A DNA stretch of 62,678 bases from Cloacimonetes bacterium UBA3900 (GTDB lineage: Bacteria > Cloacimonadota > Cloacimonadia > Cloacimonadales > Cloacimonadaceae): contig DGFM01000009.1 of assembly GCA_002391675.1 (NCBI GenBank), positions 31,859-94,536 on the forward strand, given 5' to 3'. Both the position numbers and the translations under genes were made by a program. The notes beneath the pieces were generated by a model. That model searched no databases, was not told the DNA's origin, and saw only the letters and a list, made by a program, of their open reading frames with translations. Numbering within the stretch: the stretch's first letter is position 1; each line of letters opens with the position of its first letter. Below are positions 35,849 through 45,600 of the stretch, piece by piece.

Positions 35849-36724
35849 TTATTCTTTGGGGAAGGAAATGGAATTGATGAAAGCCTGGTTTTCGGCGTTG
35901 GGATTGTCTGAGCGATCCCTGGGCAGGTGTTCGATCTTATGTACCACGTCCATTCCTGAGGTTACTCTGCCAAACACGGTGTGCTTGCCGTCCAACCAGG
36001 GGGTTCCGTCTTTCTTGGTGATAATGAAGAATTGGGAGCCGTTGGTGTTGGGGCCGGCATTGGCCATGGAGATGCTTGCATAGAGGTTTTTTGCACCCAG
36101 CTTATAGATGGGGGCGTTGATGCCGGTGCGTCTCTGATAGAAGCTGACGGGATGTGCCTTGATGGGTTCCATGCTGCCCTGCTTCTGCACCTCTTTCACG
36201 ATGTCAAAGATGTCTTGTTGAGGGCTGTTGCTTGAGTTTTCCATATAGGGCATGATGATCTTTTCCCACACCTGTTTTGCGACATCGTCATCTTTAAACT
36301 CGCCGGTGACAGGGATGAGGCATTCATCTTCAAAGGTGTAGCCGGGGCCGCCCTGACCGTCGTTTCTACGATCATCGTCTTTGGTGTTGGGACAGCCGCC
36401 CTGGATCATAAAGTCCGGGATCACTCTGTGGAAGTAGATACCATTGTAAAAGCCTTTGCGGGCCAGGGTTACAAAGTTATCCACAGTCTTGGGAGCGATG
36501 TCCGGCCAGAGCTCGAGGTTGATCTCGCCATAGGTGGTGTCCATGGTGACTCTCACCACGTTTTTGGGGGATTCTTCTTTTAGGGGTGTTTCCACTTTTT
36601 TCTCCTCCTTTACAAGGGTGGGTTCCTTTGTTTTGGCGCGGGTGTTGTTGCAATTGAGCATTGATAGGCTCAGCAACAATACAAGACCTACGATAATCAT
36701 GCGATGTGTGTGAAATGTTCTCAC
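35849..36724 (-). CDS. Exported cyclophilin-type peptidyl-prolyl isomerase
   Basis: 291 residues. The N-terminus is hydrophobic and ends MLNC (Cys25), a possible lipoprotein site, although Asn before Cys is not standard. The cyclophilin core has YFHRVIPDFMIQGG (97-110), MANAGPNTNGSQFFI (220-234) and W-x-DGKHTVFG (243-252), so the catalytic Arg, Phe and Gln positions are present. An extra ~65 residues (about 142-207) interrupt the core before the second strand block. It probably helps fold exported proteins in the periplasm. The stop overlaps the next start by four bases. Confidence 0.9.
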   Translation of the reverse strand: MRTFHTHRMIIVGLVLLLSLSMLNCNNTRAKTKEPTLVKEEKKVETPLKEESPKNVVRVTMDTTYGEINLELWPDIAPKTVDNFVTLARKGFYNGIYFHRVIPDFMIQGGCPNTKDDDRRNDGQGGPGYTFEDECLIPVTGEFKDDDVAKQVWEKIIMPYMENSSNSPQQDIFDIVKEVQKQGSMEPIKAHPVSFYQRRTGINAPIYKLGAKNLYASISMANAGPNTNGSQFFIITKKDGTPWLDGKHTVFGRVTSGMDVVHKIEHLPRDRSDNPNAENQAFINSISFPKE

Positions 36725-37476
36725 TGTTCATTCTCCTTATTGTTTGTTTTGTATTGTTTTAACGTGATGTTTCCATCGGTTATTTCCAGATATGAGGGGC
36801 GCTTGATCCACTCGCCGGCATTGGCATAAAAGCCATCACCAATGGGCAGAATTTCCGCCTCGTGACTATGACCCATTACCACGATATCGGCCTTTCCCTG
36901 CAAGATATTTTTCTTGGCCCAAGCTTTCAAGCCCCTTGCACGCTGCTTTTGGAGCGCTGTGGGAGCGGGACGCTCTCTGCTGGAACGCGAGAGCCCGGCG
37001 CCCAATACCAGAGCCCAATCCGGGTGGATGAGGTTGACGAGCGTGCGGGTGATGGGCAGCCGCAGAAACTTGCGCAGGAGGTGGTAGCGCAGGTCATTAA
37101 CTGTGTAGAGGTCTCCATGCGTGAAGATGATGGTCTTGCCATCCGCCTGGAGGGTAAAATTGTCAGGATACAGCTCCACGCCGAGCTCGTCCGTGAGGAA
37201 GCTGCCAAACCAAAAGTCGTGATTGCCGCTGAGGAAGACGATACGGCAGCCGGCTTCCTTGATCTTGGCCAGGCGGTGGTAGATGCCAAAATACTCTCTG
37301 ATGATCACGTGTTTATACTCGTTGTAGAGGTCGAAGATATCGCCACAGAGCACAAGCAGATCGTAGCGTCCGATGGCGAAATCCAGAAAGCTGAGGAAGC
37401 GTTTTTGCACCCTGAGGTCAGCCTCATTGGTGCTGTGGTATTTGTAGTGAACGTCAGAGACAACGCAGATCTTCAT
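36721..37476 (-). CDS. LpxH-like metallophosphoesterase
   Basis: 251 residues from the ATG that overlaps the DUF4159 stop (ATGA); a longer reading to 37605 would lie inside that gene. Two-metal phosphoesterase motifs: SDVH (D8, H10), GDIFD, GNHDFW, a THGD segment and GHSHEAE near the end. The order and the FD-x-N-E insert resemble UDP-2,3-diacylglucosamine hydrolases, so a lipid A step is plausible, but other calcineurin-like enzymes share the pattern. Confidence 0.8.
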   Translation of the reverse strand: MKICVVSDVHYKYHSTNEADLRVQKRFLSFLDFAIGRYDLLVLCGDIFDLYNEYKHVIIREYFGIYHRLAKIKEAGCRIVFLSGNHDFWFGSFLTDELGVELYPDNFTLQADGKTIIFTHGDLYTVNDLRYHLLRKFLRLPITRTLVNLIHPDWALVLGAGLSRSSRERPAPTALQKQRARGLKAWAKKNILQGKADIVVMGHSHEAEILPIGDGFYANAGEWIKRPSYLEITDGNITLKQYKTNNKENEQ

Positions 37477-38150
37477 TGGTTGCTGATGTATTGGATGATG
37501 TTGGCGCCAAAGCGGAGTGCGGTTTCTCGCACCTCGGGCGGGTTGTTGTGCGTGCCGGGATCGGCCCAGCCATCGCTGATATTGGTTTCGTAAGTATAAA
37601 GGCACATCATGCGGCCTTCGTCGTCGAAGAGTCCAAAGGCCTGGGGCGGTTTGCCATCGTGTTCATGGATCTTGGGCACGCCGCTTGAGAAGTCGTAGAA
37701 AGCGGTGAAAAGCGGATGCGAAGCGGAAAGCAGGGTGAGCTCATATTCCGGGAAGATGCGCTTGATCTCACGCCGGAAGGAGGCATCCATGCCATAATCG
37801 TCATCGGCATAGAGAAAGCCGCCGCGCTTCATCCATTGCCTGAGGTTGTCTATCTCCTTATCTGTAAAGCGGATATTGCCATGGCCGGTGAGGTAGACAA
37901 AGGGAAAATCAAAAAGCCTGACTTCGGAGGCTTTGACCACGGCTTGATCGGTGGGAAATTGAGTGCCGAGGTTGGCATTGACAAAGGTGGCGAGATTGGG
38001 CAGCACTTCAGGGTCGTTGTACCAATCCCCTCCCCCATCGTATTGAAGGCGGGCAAAGCCTGTCTTGGTGAGGTTTCCCGTCACGGCAAAGATCAGGCTG
38101 CCAAAGCAGAGAAAGATGAGGGTCAGTTTAAGATTTTTAGATCCAAACAT
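37473..38150 (-). CDS. DUF4159-domain protein
   Basis: 225 residues with a signal peptide or anchor at 8-25. The DUF4159 pattern is clear: FARLQYDGGGDWYNDP, LPNLATFVN, a FVYLTGHGN-IRF segment and a LRQWMKRGGFLYADDD stretch. The fold is class I glutamine-amidotransferase-like without a catalytic Cys in the usual place; biochemical role unknown. In many genomes DUF4159 genes accompany moxR/batA clusters; here it is alone. It overlaps 38123-39535 by 28 bases. Confidence 0.88.
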   Translation of the reverse strand: MFGSKNLKLTLIFLCFGSLIFAVTGNLTKTGFARLQYDGGGDWYNDPEVLPNLATFVNANLGTQFPTDQAVVKASEVRLFDFPFVYLTGHGNIRFTDKEIDNLRQWMKRGGFLYADDDYGMDASFRREIKRIFPEYELTLLSASHPLFTAFYDFSSGVPKIHEHDGKPPQAFGLFDDEGRMMCLYTYETNISDGWADPGTHNNPPEVRETALRFGANIIQYISNQ

Positions 38151-39535
38151 AGCATGGCGTCCTGAACCACGGCATAGAAGCAGGATTGGAAGCTGTCGTA
38201 CTGCGAGAGATATTGCAACTTATCCTTGAAAGTGACCTGATGCAAGACTTCGCCGCTGAGTGCGTCTATCACCATGATCCCGTACTCTGAGGGGAGGATG
38301 ATGATGCTGCCGTCGATGCGGGGATTATCTGCATTGGTGAGCTCTATGGGCTTCAGTGAGTGGTAGAGCTTCACCTGGCCCTCCATGTCTTGCATCCACA
38401 GCTCTTCGCCTTTGGAATTGAGATTGCAGACCTTGCTGTCCTCGAGGCTTACCAGGATGTTGCCGTTGATGTAGCTGATGCCGAGGACGTCGGAATCAAA
38501 CTCCTTCTTCCACTTGAGGGCTCTCTGATTTCTCTTGCTGTAGGCCGTAAGGAACCTTCCGCCGGCGATATAGATGTTATCCAGGTCAAAACAGGGAGCC
38601 ACTGTCACTTGGTAAGGGAGGTCTGTATTCCAGCTCAGATTGATCTCCACTTCCCGCAGTGGGCTGTTGAGGGCTTGCTTGATATAACCGCGGATCTTGT
38701 CGTTGTCTATATTCAGTTTGTCTGGGATTTCGTGGATGGAGACAGGTTTATTGCTTTGGAACAGAGTGCGTAAATTGCGCCAGGCGCCCTCGAAGAACCT
38801 ATTGCCAAAGATCACATAGAGGATGGCAATGATGGTGAAGAAGATGAGGGTGAAGGTGGCGATGTGGAGGGTGTTGAACCTGCGTTTCTTGGTTTTGACG
38901 AGCTCCGGTTCGTTGGAAAGCAGCAGCCAATTGGCATCCGGGCTTTGGCTCATGGAATCCAGCAGCACTTTCACGCTGCCGGGATCAAAGTTGTCGCCAA
39001 AGAGTTTACGCGTGATGGGCCCGGGCAAAACCAGGAAGAAGTGCTTTTCCGGAATGACCACCTTTTGAACCTTTGTCTTGATTTCTTCGGCATCCATACC
39101 CAGGAGCCTGAGCTGCTTGAGGCTTTTCACGTGGTAGTTTTCCCATTTGAGGCCCACGGGTTTGATGGACTTGTCGTTGCCGAGCGCACAAAAGAGGCGT
39201 CCAAACTGGACAAAGTGCAGCTCGTTTTCATACATCAGGGCCAGGAAGAGCGAGATTCCTTTCTCTTTGATCTCGGTCTTATTGAAGAGGGCGTGCAGCT
39301 TCCAGTGGAACTCGGCAAAGAACTCCTTGAGCCATTTGCCGGCTTCCAGCTTGCTCACGCGCTGGATGTCTGAATTGAGGATTGTAAGCTTGATCTCTGC
39401 CTGGATTTCTTCCAGAGCGTGATGATCTTCGGGATGCCAGGTGCAGAGAAACCAGCCAAAGCGTCCATCCTGCGAAGCCCAGTATTCACACATGGAACTG
39501 GGTGCAGTCGCCACTGTTCTTTTGAGAGATATCAT
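38123..39535 (-). CDS. Single-pass membrane protein with cytoplasmic PP2C-like part and PQQ-type propeller part
   Basis: 470 residues. 1-220: a cytoplasmic domain whose strand order and ALMYENELHFVQFGRLF ... HFFLVLPGP ... LLLSNEP pieces recall a degenerate PPM/PP2C fold, but the metal-binding Asp residues are not evident. One membrane helix lies near 238-258. 290-470: repeated blades such as DLDNIYIAGGRFLTAYSK, GNILVSLEDSKVCNLN, IIILPSEYGIMVIDALSGE, as in PQQ-like propellers. This could be a transmembrane sensor or scaffold. The PP2C resemblance is tentative. Confidence 0.6.
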   Translation of the reverse strand: MISLKRTVATAPSSMCEYWASQDGRFGWFLCTWHPEDHHALEEIQAEIKLTILNSDIQRVSKLEAGKWLKEFFAEFHWKLHALFNKTEIKEKGISLFLALMYENELHFVQFGRLFCALGNDKSIKPVGLKWENYHVKSLKQLRLLGMDAEEIKTKVQKVVIPEKHFFLVLPGPITRKLFGDNFDPGSVKVLLDSMSQSPDANWLLLSNEPELVKTKKRRFNTLHIATFTLIFFTIIAILYVIFGNRFFEGAWRNLRTLFQSNKPVSIHEIPDKLNIDNDKIRGYIKQALNSPLREVEINLSWNTDLPYQVTVAPCFDLDNIYIAGGRFLTAYSKRNQRALKWKKEFDSDVLGISYINGNILVSLEDSKVCNLNSKGEELWMQDMEGQVKLYHSLKPIELTNADNPRIDGSIIILPSEYGIMVIDALSGEVLHQVTFKDKLQYLSQYDSFQSCFYAVVQDAMLCLDLKILN

Positions 39536-39536
39536 A

Positions 39537-40619
39537 TCAGCTCCACCATTTTATCTGAGACCGATAGAAAACCCTGAACAAGGTAGGCAAATCCATGAGC
39601 ATATTGGTATAGCCGGCGTTTGCCAGAGGGCACCAGCACTCCTTTTTGTGGATGCTGCGGCGCTCCTGCCTGGCCTTGCGTGACCACCATACTTTGGAAA
39701 ACTTGTAGCCGTTTTCACGCAGGTTGCCGAGGCTGTTGGCTTTTACGCAGCAGCTCCAGACGTCTCCATCGGGCGAGATCTGGGCAGAAGCCACGCCGCT
39801 GTAGCAGGGCAGGATCTGCTTTTTGTCTCTCATGATCCTTTTCACGAGGTTGTAATACTCGATCCTGAAGGCCATGGTGATCTTGTTCATGCCTTTGAAT
39901 TTGCTTCTTTTAATTGTATGGATGAGGAAGTCCACCGCACTCTTGTAAGGAACCAAACCGGGCGTGATGTTGGTGCCCATGGTATCCAGCTCCACGCGCT
40001 CTTCGGCGATTTCGGTGATGTAGCTATCCGGCTCCAGGCGCATCAGGCCTGTAGCAATGGAGGCAAAGCTGTCTACGTTGTGGATGGAAATCACGGTGTG
40101 TATGCCCACGCTGAGGTTGGGCAGCTTGAGCGCTTTCAGCTTCTGCACGGTGGCTACGGCTTTCTTGTAGTTGCCGGGCACACCGCGGATGTCGTCATGT
40201 TGCTGTTCTATGCCGTCTATAGAGACGTTGACGATGATCTGTGCCTTGGGGCAGGCTTTGGCGATGATAGCCACCTTTTCCACGATGGCATTTGTGAGGA
40301 TGCCATTGGTGGGGAGATTGATGATGCGGGGACGGCTGATCTTGTAGATGCTGATCACCACGTCGTCTATATCGTTTCTGAGGAAGGGTTCTCCACCGCT
40401 GAAAGTGAGCCAATAGGGTGCTCTGCCGATGGAGGAGAATATCTTCTTATATTCGTCAACACTGAGGTTGCGGGCCTTTTTCTTCCAGACGTTGCAGGTG
40501 GCGCAACGTGAATTGCAGGAATACAGAAGGCTCACGGTGTAATTGATGGGCAAGAGGCGCGGGAAGCGGAAGTGCTTCATAAACCAGAAGCCCACCATGC
40601 GAATCATCAACCAAATCAT
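39537..40619 (-). CDS. Radical SAM protein with SPASM-like C-terminus
   Basis: 360 residues. The cluster motif C-x3-C-x2-C is at C35, C39, C42 (SCNSRCATC), followed by FSGGEPFLR, then VNVSIDG. The C-terminal part has further cysteines (PCYSGVASAQISPDGDVWSCC and a later CWC), suggesting an auxiliary Fe-S cluster of SPASM type. Such enzymes modify peptides, sugars or lipids, and the substrate cannot be read from sequence. It lies between a glycosyltransferase and the sensor-like gene, with four-base and one-base spacings. Confidence 0.88.
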   Translation of the reverse strand: MIWLMIRMVGFWFMKHFRFPRLLPINYTVSLLYSCNSRCATCNVWKKKARNLSVDEYKKIFSSIGRAPYWLTFSGGEPFLRNDIDDVVISIYKISRPRIINLPTNGILTNAIVEKVAIIAKACPKAQIIVNVSIDGIEQQHDDIRGVPGNYKKAVATVQKLKALKLPNLSVGIHTVISIHNVDSFASIATGLMRLEPDSYITEIAEERVELDTMGTNITPGLVPYKSAVDFLIHTIKRSKFKGMNKITMAFRIEYYNLVKRIMRDKKQILPCYSGVASAQISPDGDVWSCCVKANSLGNLRENGYKFSKVWWSRKARQERRSIHKKECWCPLANAGYTNMLMDLPTLFRVFYRSQIKWWS

Positions 40620-41515
40620 TGATCGCCCTTTAAGTCTTTGGTGCTTTTGGCTATCTCCCAGGCGAAGGGGTTGCGTTTCTTGACGCGGTAATCCCAGGTG
40701 CCGAGCAGCCTGCTATATATCTCGATAGCCATCACGACCATCATCTTGCAGATGTCTTTGGGGCGCTCGATGGCTTCATCGATGAGAATCCAGAGTAGGG
40801 TGCCCTTATCCTGAGAAACCACGGTGTAGCCTTGGTTTTGGATGAGCCAGAGGTGTCCGTTTTGGATACGGCGTCTCTGCTTGATAAAGTCTTTCCAATT
40901 GAGCGGGCCTTTGTTGTGGATAACGGCCTCAGGGATGTAGCGCAGCTTGTAGCCTGCGTCGCGGATGATGGCTTCGATGCTTGCTTCGTCCACTGCGGAT
41001 TCGGCGGGGATGGAATCCATGATCTTGCGGAAGGCGATCATTTCACCCAACTTGGGCGAGAGCATGGCCATTCTATGGTGCAATCTCCACAACAGATGCA
41101 CGCTGTAGCCGATCAGGCTGTCGGGATCATTGACGGGAACGGGGCGCCCGCCGGTGGCTCCTATCTTGGGGTCTGCAAAAGCTGAGACGAGCCGCTCTAT
41201 GGTGCGGGGCGCGGGGATGACATCGCCGCTGATGACCACGCAGACATCTTCACTGGCAGCTGCGATGAAGAGATTGATAGCAGCAGACTTACCTTCCCTT
41301 TTCTCTTGAGTGATGAGCCGGATGCGCTCATCTTTTTGACAATACTCTCTCACGATCTCGTCCGTGCCGTCCTTGCTGGCACTGGAGACTACGATGATCT
41401 GCCTGATTTCGGCTTTCTTCAGCTTTTGCCGGATCAAAGCATCCAATAAAGCGCCGATATTGGCCGCTTCATTGTGGGCAAAGACACCCACTGAACAGGT
41501 TATCTTGCTATTCAT
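40616..41515 (-). CDS. Family 2 glycosyltransferase
   Basis: About 299 residues; start at 41515, with GGAAGGA upstream (an ATG at 41527 is also open). GT-A fold: VGVFAHNEAANIG (nucleotide side), VVSSASKDGTDE, then VISGDVIPAP as the D-x-D-like stretch, and a KGPLNWKDFIKQRRR acceptor-side motif. The C-terminus has a weakly hydrophobic stretch. It transfers a sugar, donor unknown. It overlaps the radical SAM gene by four bases, so the two may act on the same envelope glycan or lipid (inference). Confidence 0.9.
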   Translation of the reverse strand: MNSKITCSVGVFAHNEAANIGALLDALIRQKLKKAEIRQIIVVSSASKDGTDEIVREYCQKDERIRLITQEKREGKSAAINLFIAAASEDVCVVISGDVIPAPRTIERLVSAFADPKIGATGGRPVPVNDPDSLIGYSVHLLWRLHHRMAMLSPKLGEMIAFRKIMDSIPAESAVDEASIEAIIRDAGYKLRYIPEAVIHNKGPLNWKDFIKQRRRIQNGHLWLIQNQGYTVVSQDKGTLLWILIDEAIERPKDICKMMVVMAIEIYSRLLGTWDYRVKKRNPFAWEIAKSTKDLKGDQ

Positions 41516-41545
41516 AAGTCCTTCCAATCTGGGTCTGACAAGGAA

Positions 41546-42013
41546 TCAAGAGGGGCGTTCCTGATGAGCACCTTCCTTGATCTCTTTATTGATGGCATCC
41601 AGGATGCCGTTGACAAACTTCCCGGTACTTTCACTACAAAACTTCTTGGAGATTTCTATGGCCTCGTTGATGATCACCGGCGCAGGTGTGTCTGTGTACA
41701 AAAGCTCATAGACCGCGATGTGCAGGATGCTGCGATCCAGGCGGGCGAGGCAATCGTAGCTCCAGTTTAGCACGTGGCTGTCTATCTTGGTCTCGATCTC
41801 TTCCATGTTGATGATCGCGTTTTTGACCAGCTCTTCCGCGAAGGCGTAAAGCGAGCTGAAGGGGTCTATGTTATCACTTTCAGCGATCTGGGACAGGATA
41901 TCCTGATACTGACTGAGGAGTGAATACTCCTGAAACTGCTCGTTGACGTCTGTAAACTCCAACGCATAAAGCGTTTGAACAGCGATCTCGCGAGCCTTAC
42001 GCCTCATGCCCAT
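41546..42013 (-). CDS. nusB: Transcription antitermination factor NusB
   Basis: 155 residues, normal NusB length. N-terminal RRKAREIAVQTLYALEF and C-terminal INEAIEISKKFCSESTGKFVNGILDAI are the family signatures. It binds boxA RNA with NusE to support antitermination on rRNA transcripts. I choose the ATG at 42013, with GGAG seven bases upstream; TTG at 42019 and ATG at 42007 are also possible. It overlaps the 3' end of ribH, a common ribH-nusB order. Confidence 0.95.
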   Translation of the reverse strand: MGMRRKAREIAVQTLYALEFTDVNEQFQEYSLLSQYQDILSQIAESDNIDPFSSLYAFAEELVKNAIINMEEIETKIDSHVLNWSYDCLARLDRSILHIAVYELLYTDTPAPVIINEAIEISKKFCSESTGKFVNGILDAINKEIKEGAHQERPS

Positions 42014-42476
42014 GGCCAAGCTCCTTCATCAAATCCACCATTTCCAAAGCCGAAGCTGCGGCGGCGGAACCTTTGTTCCCGCTCTTGGTGCCGGCACGTT
42101 CTATGGCTTGCTCAATGGTATCTGTGGTGAGAATGCCAAAGATCACGGGTTTGCCGGATTTCAAGCCGACTTGTGCTATGCCTTTGCTCACTTCCGCACT
42201 CACATATTCAAAGTGGGGTGTGGAGCCACGAATCACGGCTCCCAAGCAGATTACGGCATCAATATCGGCATTTTGTGCCACTTTTTGGGCCACCAAAGGG
42301 ATCTCAAAGGCACCGGGCACCCAGATCACTTCAATGTCTTCTGCCTTCACTTCATGCCGCTTCAGGCAATCCAAAGCTCCGCCTAAGAGCTTGTTGCTGA
42401 TGAGCTCGTTAAACCGGCTCACCACGATCGCAAAACGGTACCCCTTGGATACCAGTTTTCCTTCTATAATCTTCAT
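41997..42476 (-). CDS. ribH: 6,7-dimethyl-8-ribityllumazine synthase
   Basis: 159 residues, normal length. It condenses 5-amino-6-ribitylaminouracil with dihydroxybutanone phosphate, the penultimate step of riboflavin synthesis. Seen: VSRFNELI, WVPGAFEIPL, GAVIRGSTPHFEYV with catalytic His88, and TKSGNKGSAAA at the phosphate site. First gene of an eleven-gene minus-strand run, 45 bases downstream of a good promoter; the leader is too short for an FMN riboswitch. Confidence 0.97.
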   Translation of the reverse strand: MKIIEGKLVSKGYRFAIVVSRFNELISNKLLGGALDCLKRHEVKAEDIEVIWVPGAFEIPLVAQKVAQNADIDAVICLGAVIRGSTPHFEYVSAEVSKGIAQVGLKSGKPVIFGILTTDTIEQAIERAGTKSGNKGSAAAASALEMVDLMKELGHGHEA

Positions 42477-42519
42477 TGTCTACGCTCCTTATTAAGGGCT
42501 ATTCTTCTACTTATGAGCC

Positions 42520-42547
42520 AAGATATAAAAAGCCCCAAATCAGGCAA
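42520..42547 (-). promoter_or_regulatory. Promoter of the ribH-nusB operon
   Basis: Minus strand TTGCCT (42547-42542), 16-bp spacer, TATCTT (42525-42520). It lies 43 bases upstream of the ribH start and directly downstream of the preceding operon's terminator. AAGGAG is the ribosome-binding site. Confidence 0.6.
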
Positions 42548-42566
42548 GTGAAATCTTTGGATATGG

Positions 42567-42594
42567 CAAAAGGCCGGGAGCAAAACCCGGCCCT
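42567..42594 (-). terminator. Intrinsic terminator of the protease-PorV operon
   Basis: Minus strand GGCCGGG-ttttgct-CCCGGCC followed by TTTT, about 55 bases after the stop at 42648. Confidence 0.9.
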
Positions 42595-42647
42595 TCATAG
42601 ATGTGAAAGCATTGGGAGCGAGCGGACAAGCCCCCAGGTGCGCACGG

Positions 42648-45600
42648 CTACCTCAGGACGACAAACTTTCCTTTGGCAGTTTCGCCGCCCATCTCCGCCA
42701 CGTAGAAATAGACCCCGGAGGACACTCTGTGCCCGCTGTCATTCCTCAGTTCCCAGCGGTAGGTATTGTTTGCCAGCTCAGGTTTGTAAGGCCCCAATCT
42801 GGCTTTGTGAACCAGGTTGCCGCTGCTGTCGTAGATGGAGATGCGCCCTTTTTTGTTCATGGGGAAGTTGTGAATGGCCACCCAGCTTTGCTGAGAGGTA
42901 TAGACGGGATTTGGGTAGACCTTGAGTTCGGAGAGGTCTTTGGCATCGGAGAGCGAGATCCTGGCCACGCTATGCTGGCGGGAAATGGTATTGCCGGCGA
43001 GGTCTTGGATGTTTTCCACCCTGATATTGTAAGGCTGGTTACTCACCTTGAGAGGGTGGATGAAGCTGATGGTGATGATATCAGAATCGTGAGCTATGCT
43101 CAGGATATCGTTGTCCGGATCGTTGGCCGTGGTGCGGAAGGTATAATTGCCTCTATACAGTGGGTCTGGCGAGGAGGCAATGGGCTCGCTGAAGGTGATC
43201 TGCAAGCTGGCACGGTCTTTGGCCACCAGCACTCCCTCAATTTCCGGAGCTTTGGTATCCGGCTCATAGGCAAAGGAGAAGCTGTTGGTGGCGCAGATCA
43301 CGCCGCTTTTGCCTCTCATGTTTTCCGCCGTCAGGACGTAAGGCTGAGTGGAGGGAGGCAAGGGCTTTCTAAAGCGCAAAAGCACCCCTCTTTGAGCCGC
43401 AATGCTGTTTATAGATATCGGATAACCAATGTCGTGATCGAGGCTGTAAAGCCCGGTATTCAGGATTTCGGGCTGCATCACGGAATCGAAGATCAGTTTG
43501 ACCTCAGAGCTGGAAACCATGCCAATGGATTCCAGTTGAGGCGCAGGCAAGGGTATAGCGCTCACCCAGGGACTGTGCCTGCCTTCCGCCGGTGTGTAGC
43601 CGGAATCCACGGCTTTCACGCTATACTGGTAGGTCTCGCCGGAACTCAGGCCTTCATCCACATAGGTATTTTGGGGGCAGTTGCAGATTTGAAGCACGTC
43701 TCCCTCTTCGTCTTTGCGGTAGACGTAATAGGAATCCGCGCCGTTATCCAGCCAGGTCAGTCTCACCGAGCTCTCATTGAGTGGTTCGGCGCTGAGGTTT
43801 TTGGGTATGGAAGGTCCGGTAAAGGGTTCTGTCCGGGCATATTGCACAAAGTAGAGAGAGTCTTCTATGCTTTTATTGGTGGCGAAATAGGGTTTGTTGT
43901 TGGCATCCCTGAAGGTGAGGATGTTGTAGCTGCTGCTGCTTTCGCCTCTGAAGGTGGGCTTGAATTCACCGTCTATATACTCGATAATATAGAGGTTGGG
44001 CGTGATGCCGAGGATAATCTCATCCTTGCCGTCATCGTCCACATCCATGCTGGCGATGGAGTTTTGTTCCATCACATCGTTGAAAAACATACTGCCCATG
44101 GATACGTACTCGTTGTTGGAAACGTTTTTAAAGCCTTCAAAATACCAGAAGTTACGATAGGGGTTTGCCACATCTGTGACATAGCCGCCCACGAAAAACT
44201 CTTTACGGCCGTCTCCATCAAAGTCGCCCACGGTAAAGGTTTGTGTATCTCCCACGGGAAGGCGGTGCTGCCAGCTGAGATCGCTCACCTGGTCGTTTCT
44301 GATCTCAAAGATCATCACGTCGCCATCCGCGTCAGTACACAGGATGTCGGGGTAGCGGTCTCCATCCAGATCATCCACGATGATGGTGGGCGCAAAGGAG
44401 TTTCTCATCGAGGTGGCGGTGGTATTCTTCAGTTCGTTTTTGGGTTCCACCTCGTCTCCCGCTCCTCTCTTATAGGCCTGTATTATCTGCTCCAGGGCGA
44501 GGTTTCGGATGAGGAGAATCTCGTCGACGCCATCCCCATTGTAGTCTGCAAAGACGCCACTGATGCTGGATGCTTCCTGCCAAACCGCCGTGCTGGGATA
44601 GTCTTGACCTTCCCCGCAAAGCTGCAGAAAGGCCGTATCTCCTTTGTTGTAGAGCAGTTCGGCTTTGCCATTGCGCCCTTGTGTAACGCCCCGGGGCCAG
44701 AAACCGTCCTCAAAATCGTGGGTGACGGTGTGTGGTCCCACGGCCGGGCGGTAAGCTTTCACGCCTCCATAACCGCTGGTGGCGAGCGTCATGGCTATAT
44801 ATTCGTCGTTCCCATCTCCATCAAAATCATAAAGTTTGGGCAAAACCGCTCTCGCTTCGCCTATCACCTCGTAGTCATAGCCATAGCTGTCGATCAGCTC
44901 ATATTGGATGTACACGCTATCCGGGAATTCCTTATTTGGGAAGATATCGGATACATAGGTGAGGCCGGAGGCATTGTGCGCTTCAACTTGCATCTTGATA
45001 TACCCTTCCGCAATGCTTCGTGGCAAAGCCCAGAAGACCAGGCTGTCTTCCATGGCGCTGTAGCAATGGGTAACCTGACCCAGGGAATCCAAGACCTTCA
45101 ATCTGGCGGATACCACTTCATCGAAGAGCGCCGTCACGTAGTAGCGTTTATCCTGTTTTTCATAGCGGTAGTGAGTCTGCAGGGTTTCAGGTCTCATCAC
45201 GGGAGCGCTCATATCGTAGCGGAAGTTGAAGTATTGGTTGTACTTTTTGCCCTGCTTGTTTTCATATTGGATTCTCACCAGATAGGTCCTTTCTTCAAAG
45301 AAACCGGGGATGTAAAAGTGCGCCAGGACGTCGTTGTCCACCGGGCTGGTCTTATAGTTTGGCTGGTTGGTATGAGTTTCCACGTCCAGCCAGTCGATAA
45401 TGGTGGCAGGGATATCTTTGGTGGCATACATCACGCTATAGCGGAAGAAATCCTCCGCCTGAATACTGCCGGTGATGTCAAAACTGGATTTCATTCCCTG
45501 CATTTCCACCGGTGAAGAGACGTGGATGAGCGGAGGGTTGGTGCTTTCCAAGAGCTTGCGCACGTTGAGCATCCCGTGGCCATAATACATATCATAGCCG

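Noticed and set aside
42477..42519. FMN riboswitch upstream of ribH
   Set aside because: The leader is about 40 bases, far shorter than an RFN element, and has none of its conserved helices.
42603..45515. A 970-codon open frame on the plus strand
   Set aside because: It is antisense to the S8 protease gene, which has a complete triad, signal peptide and sorting domain. The plus-strand translation has no domain and no ribosome-binding site. Long shadow frames are common in this GC-biased coding sequence (also 5790-6695, 8146-9222, 16055-16918, 34568-35764, 49052-50548).
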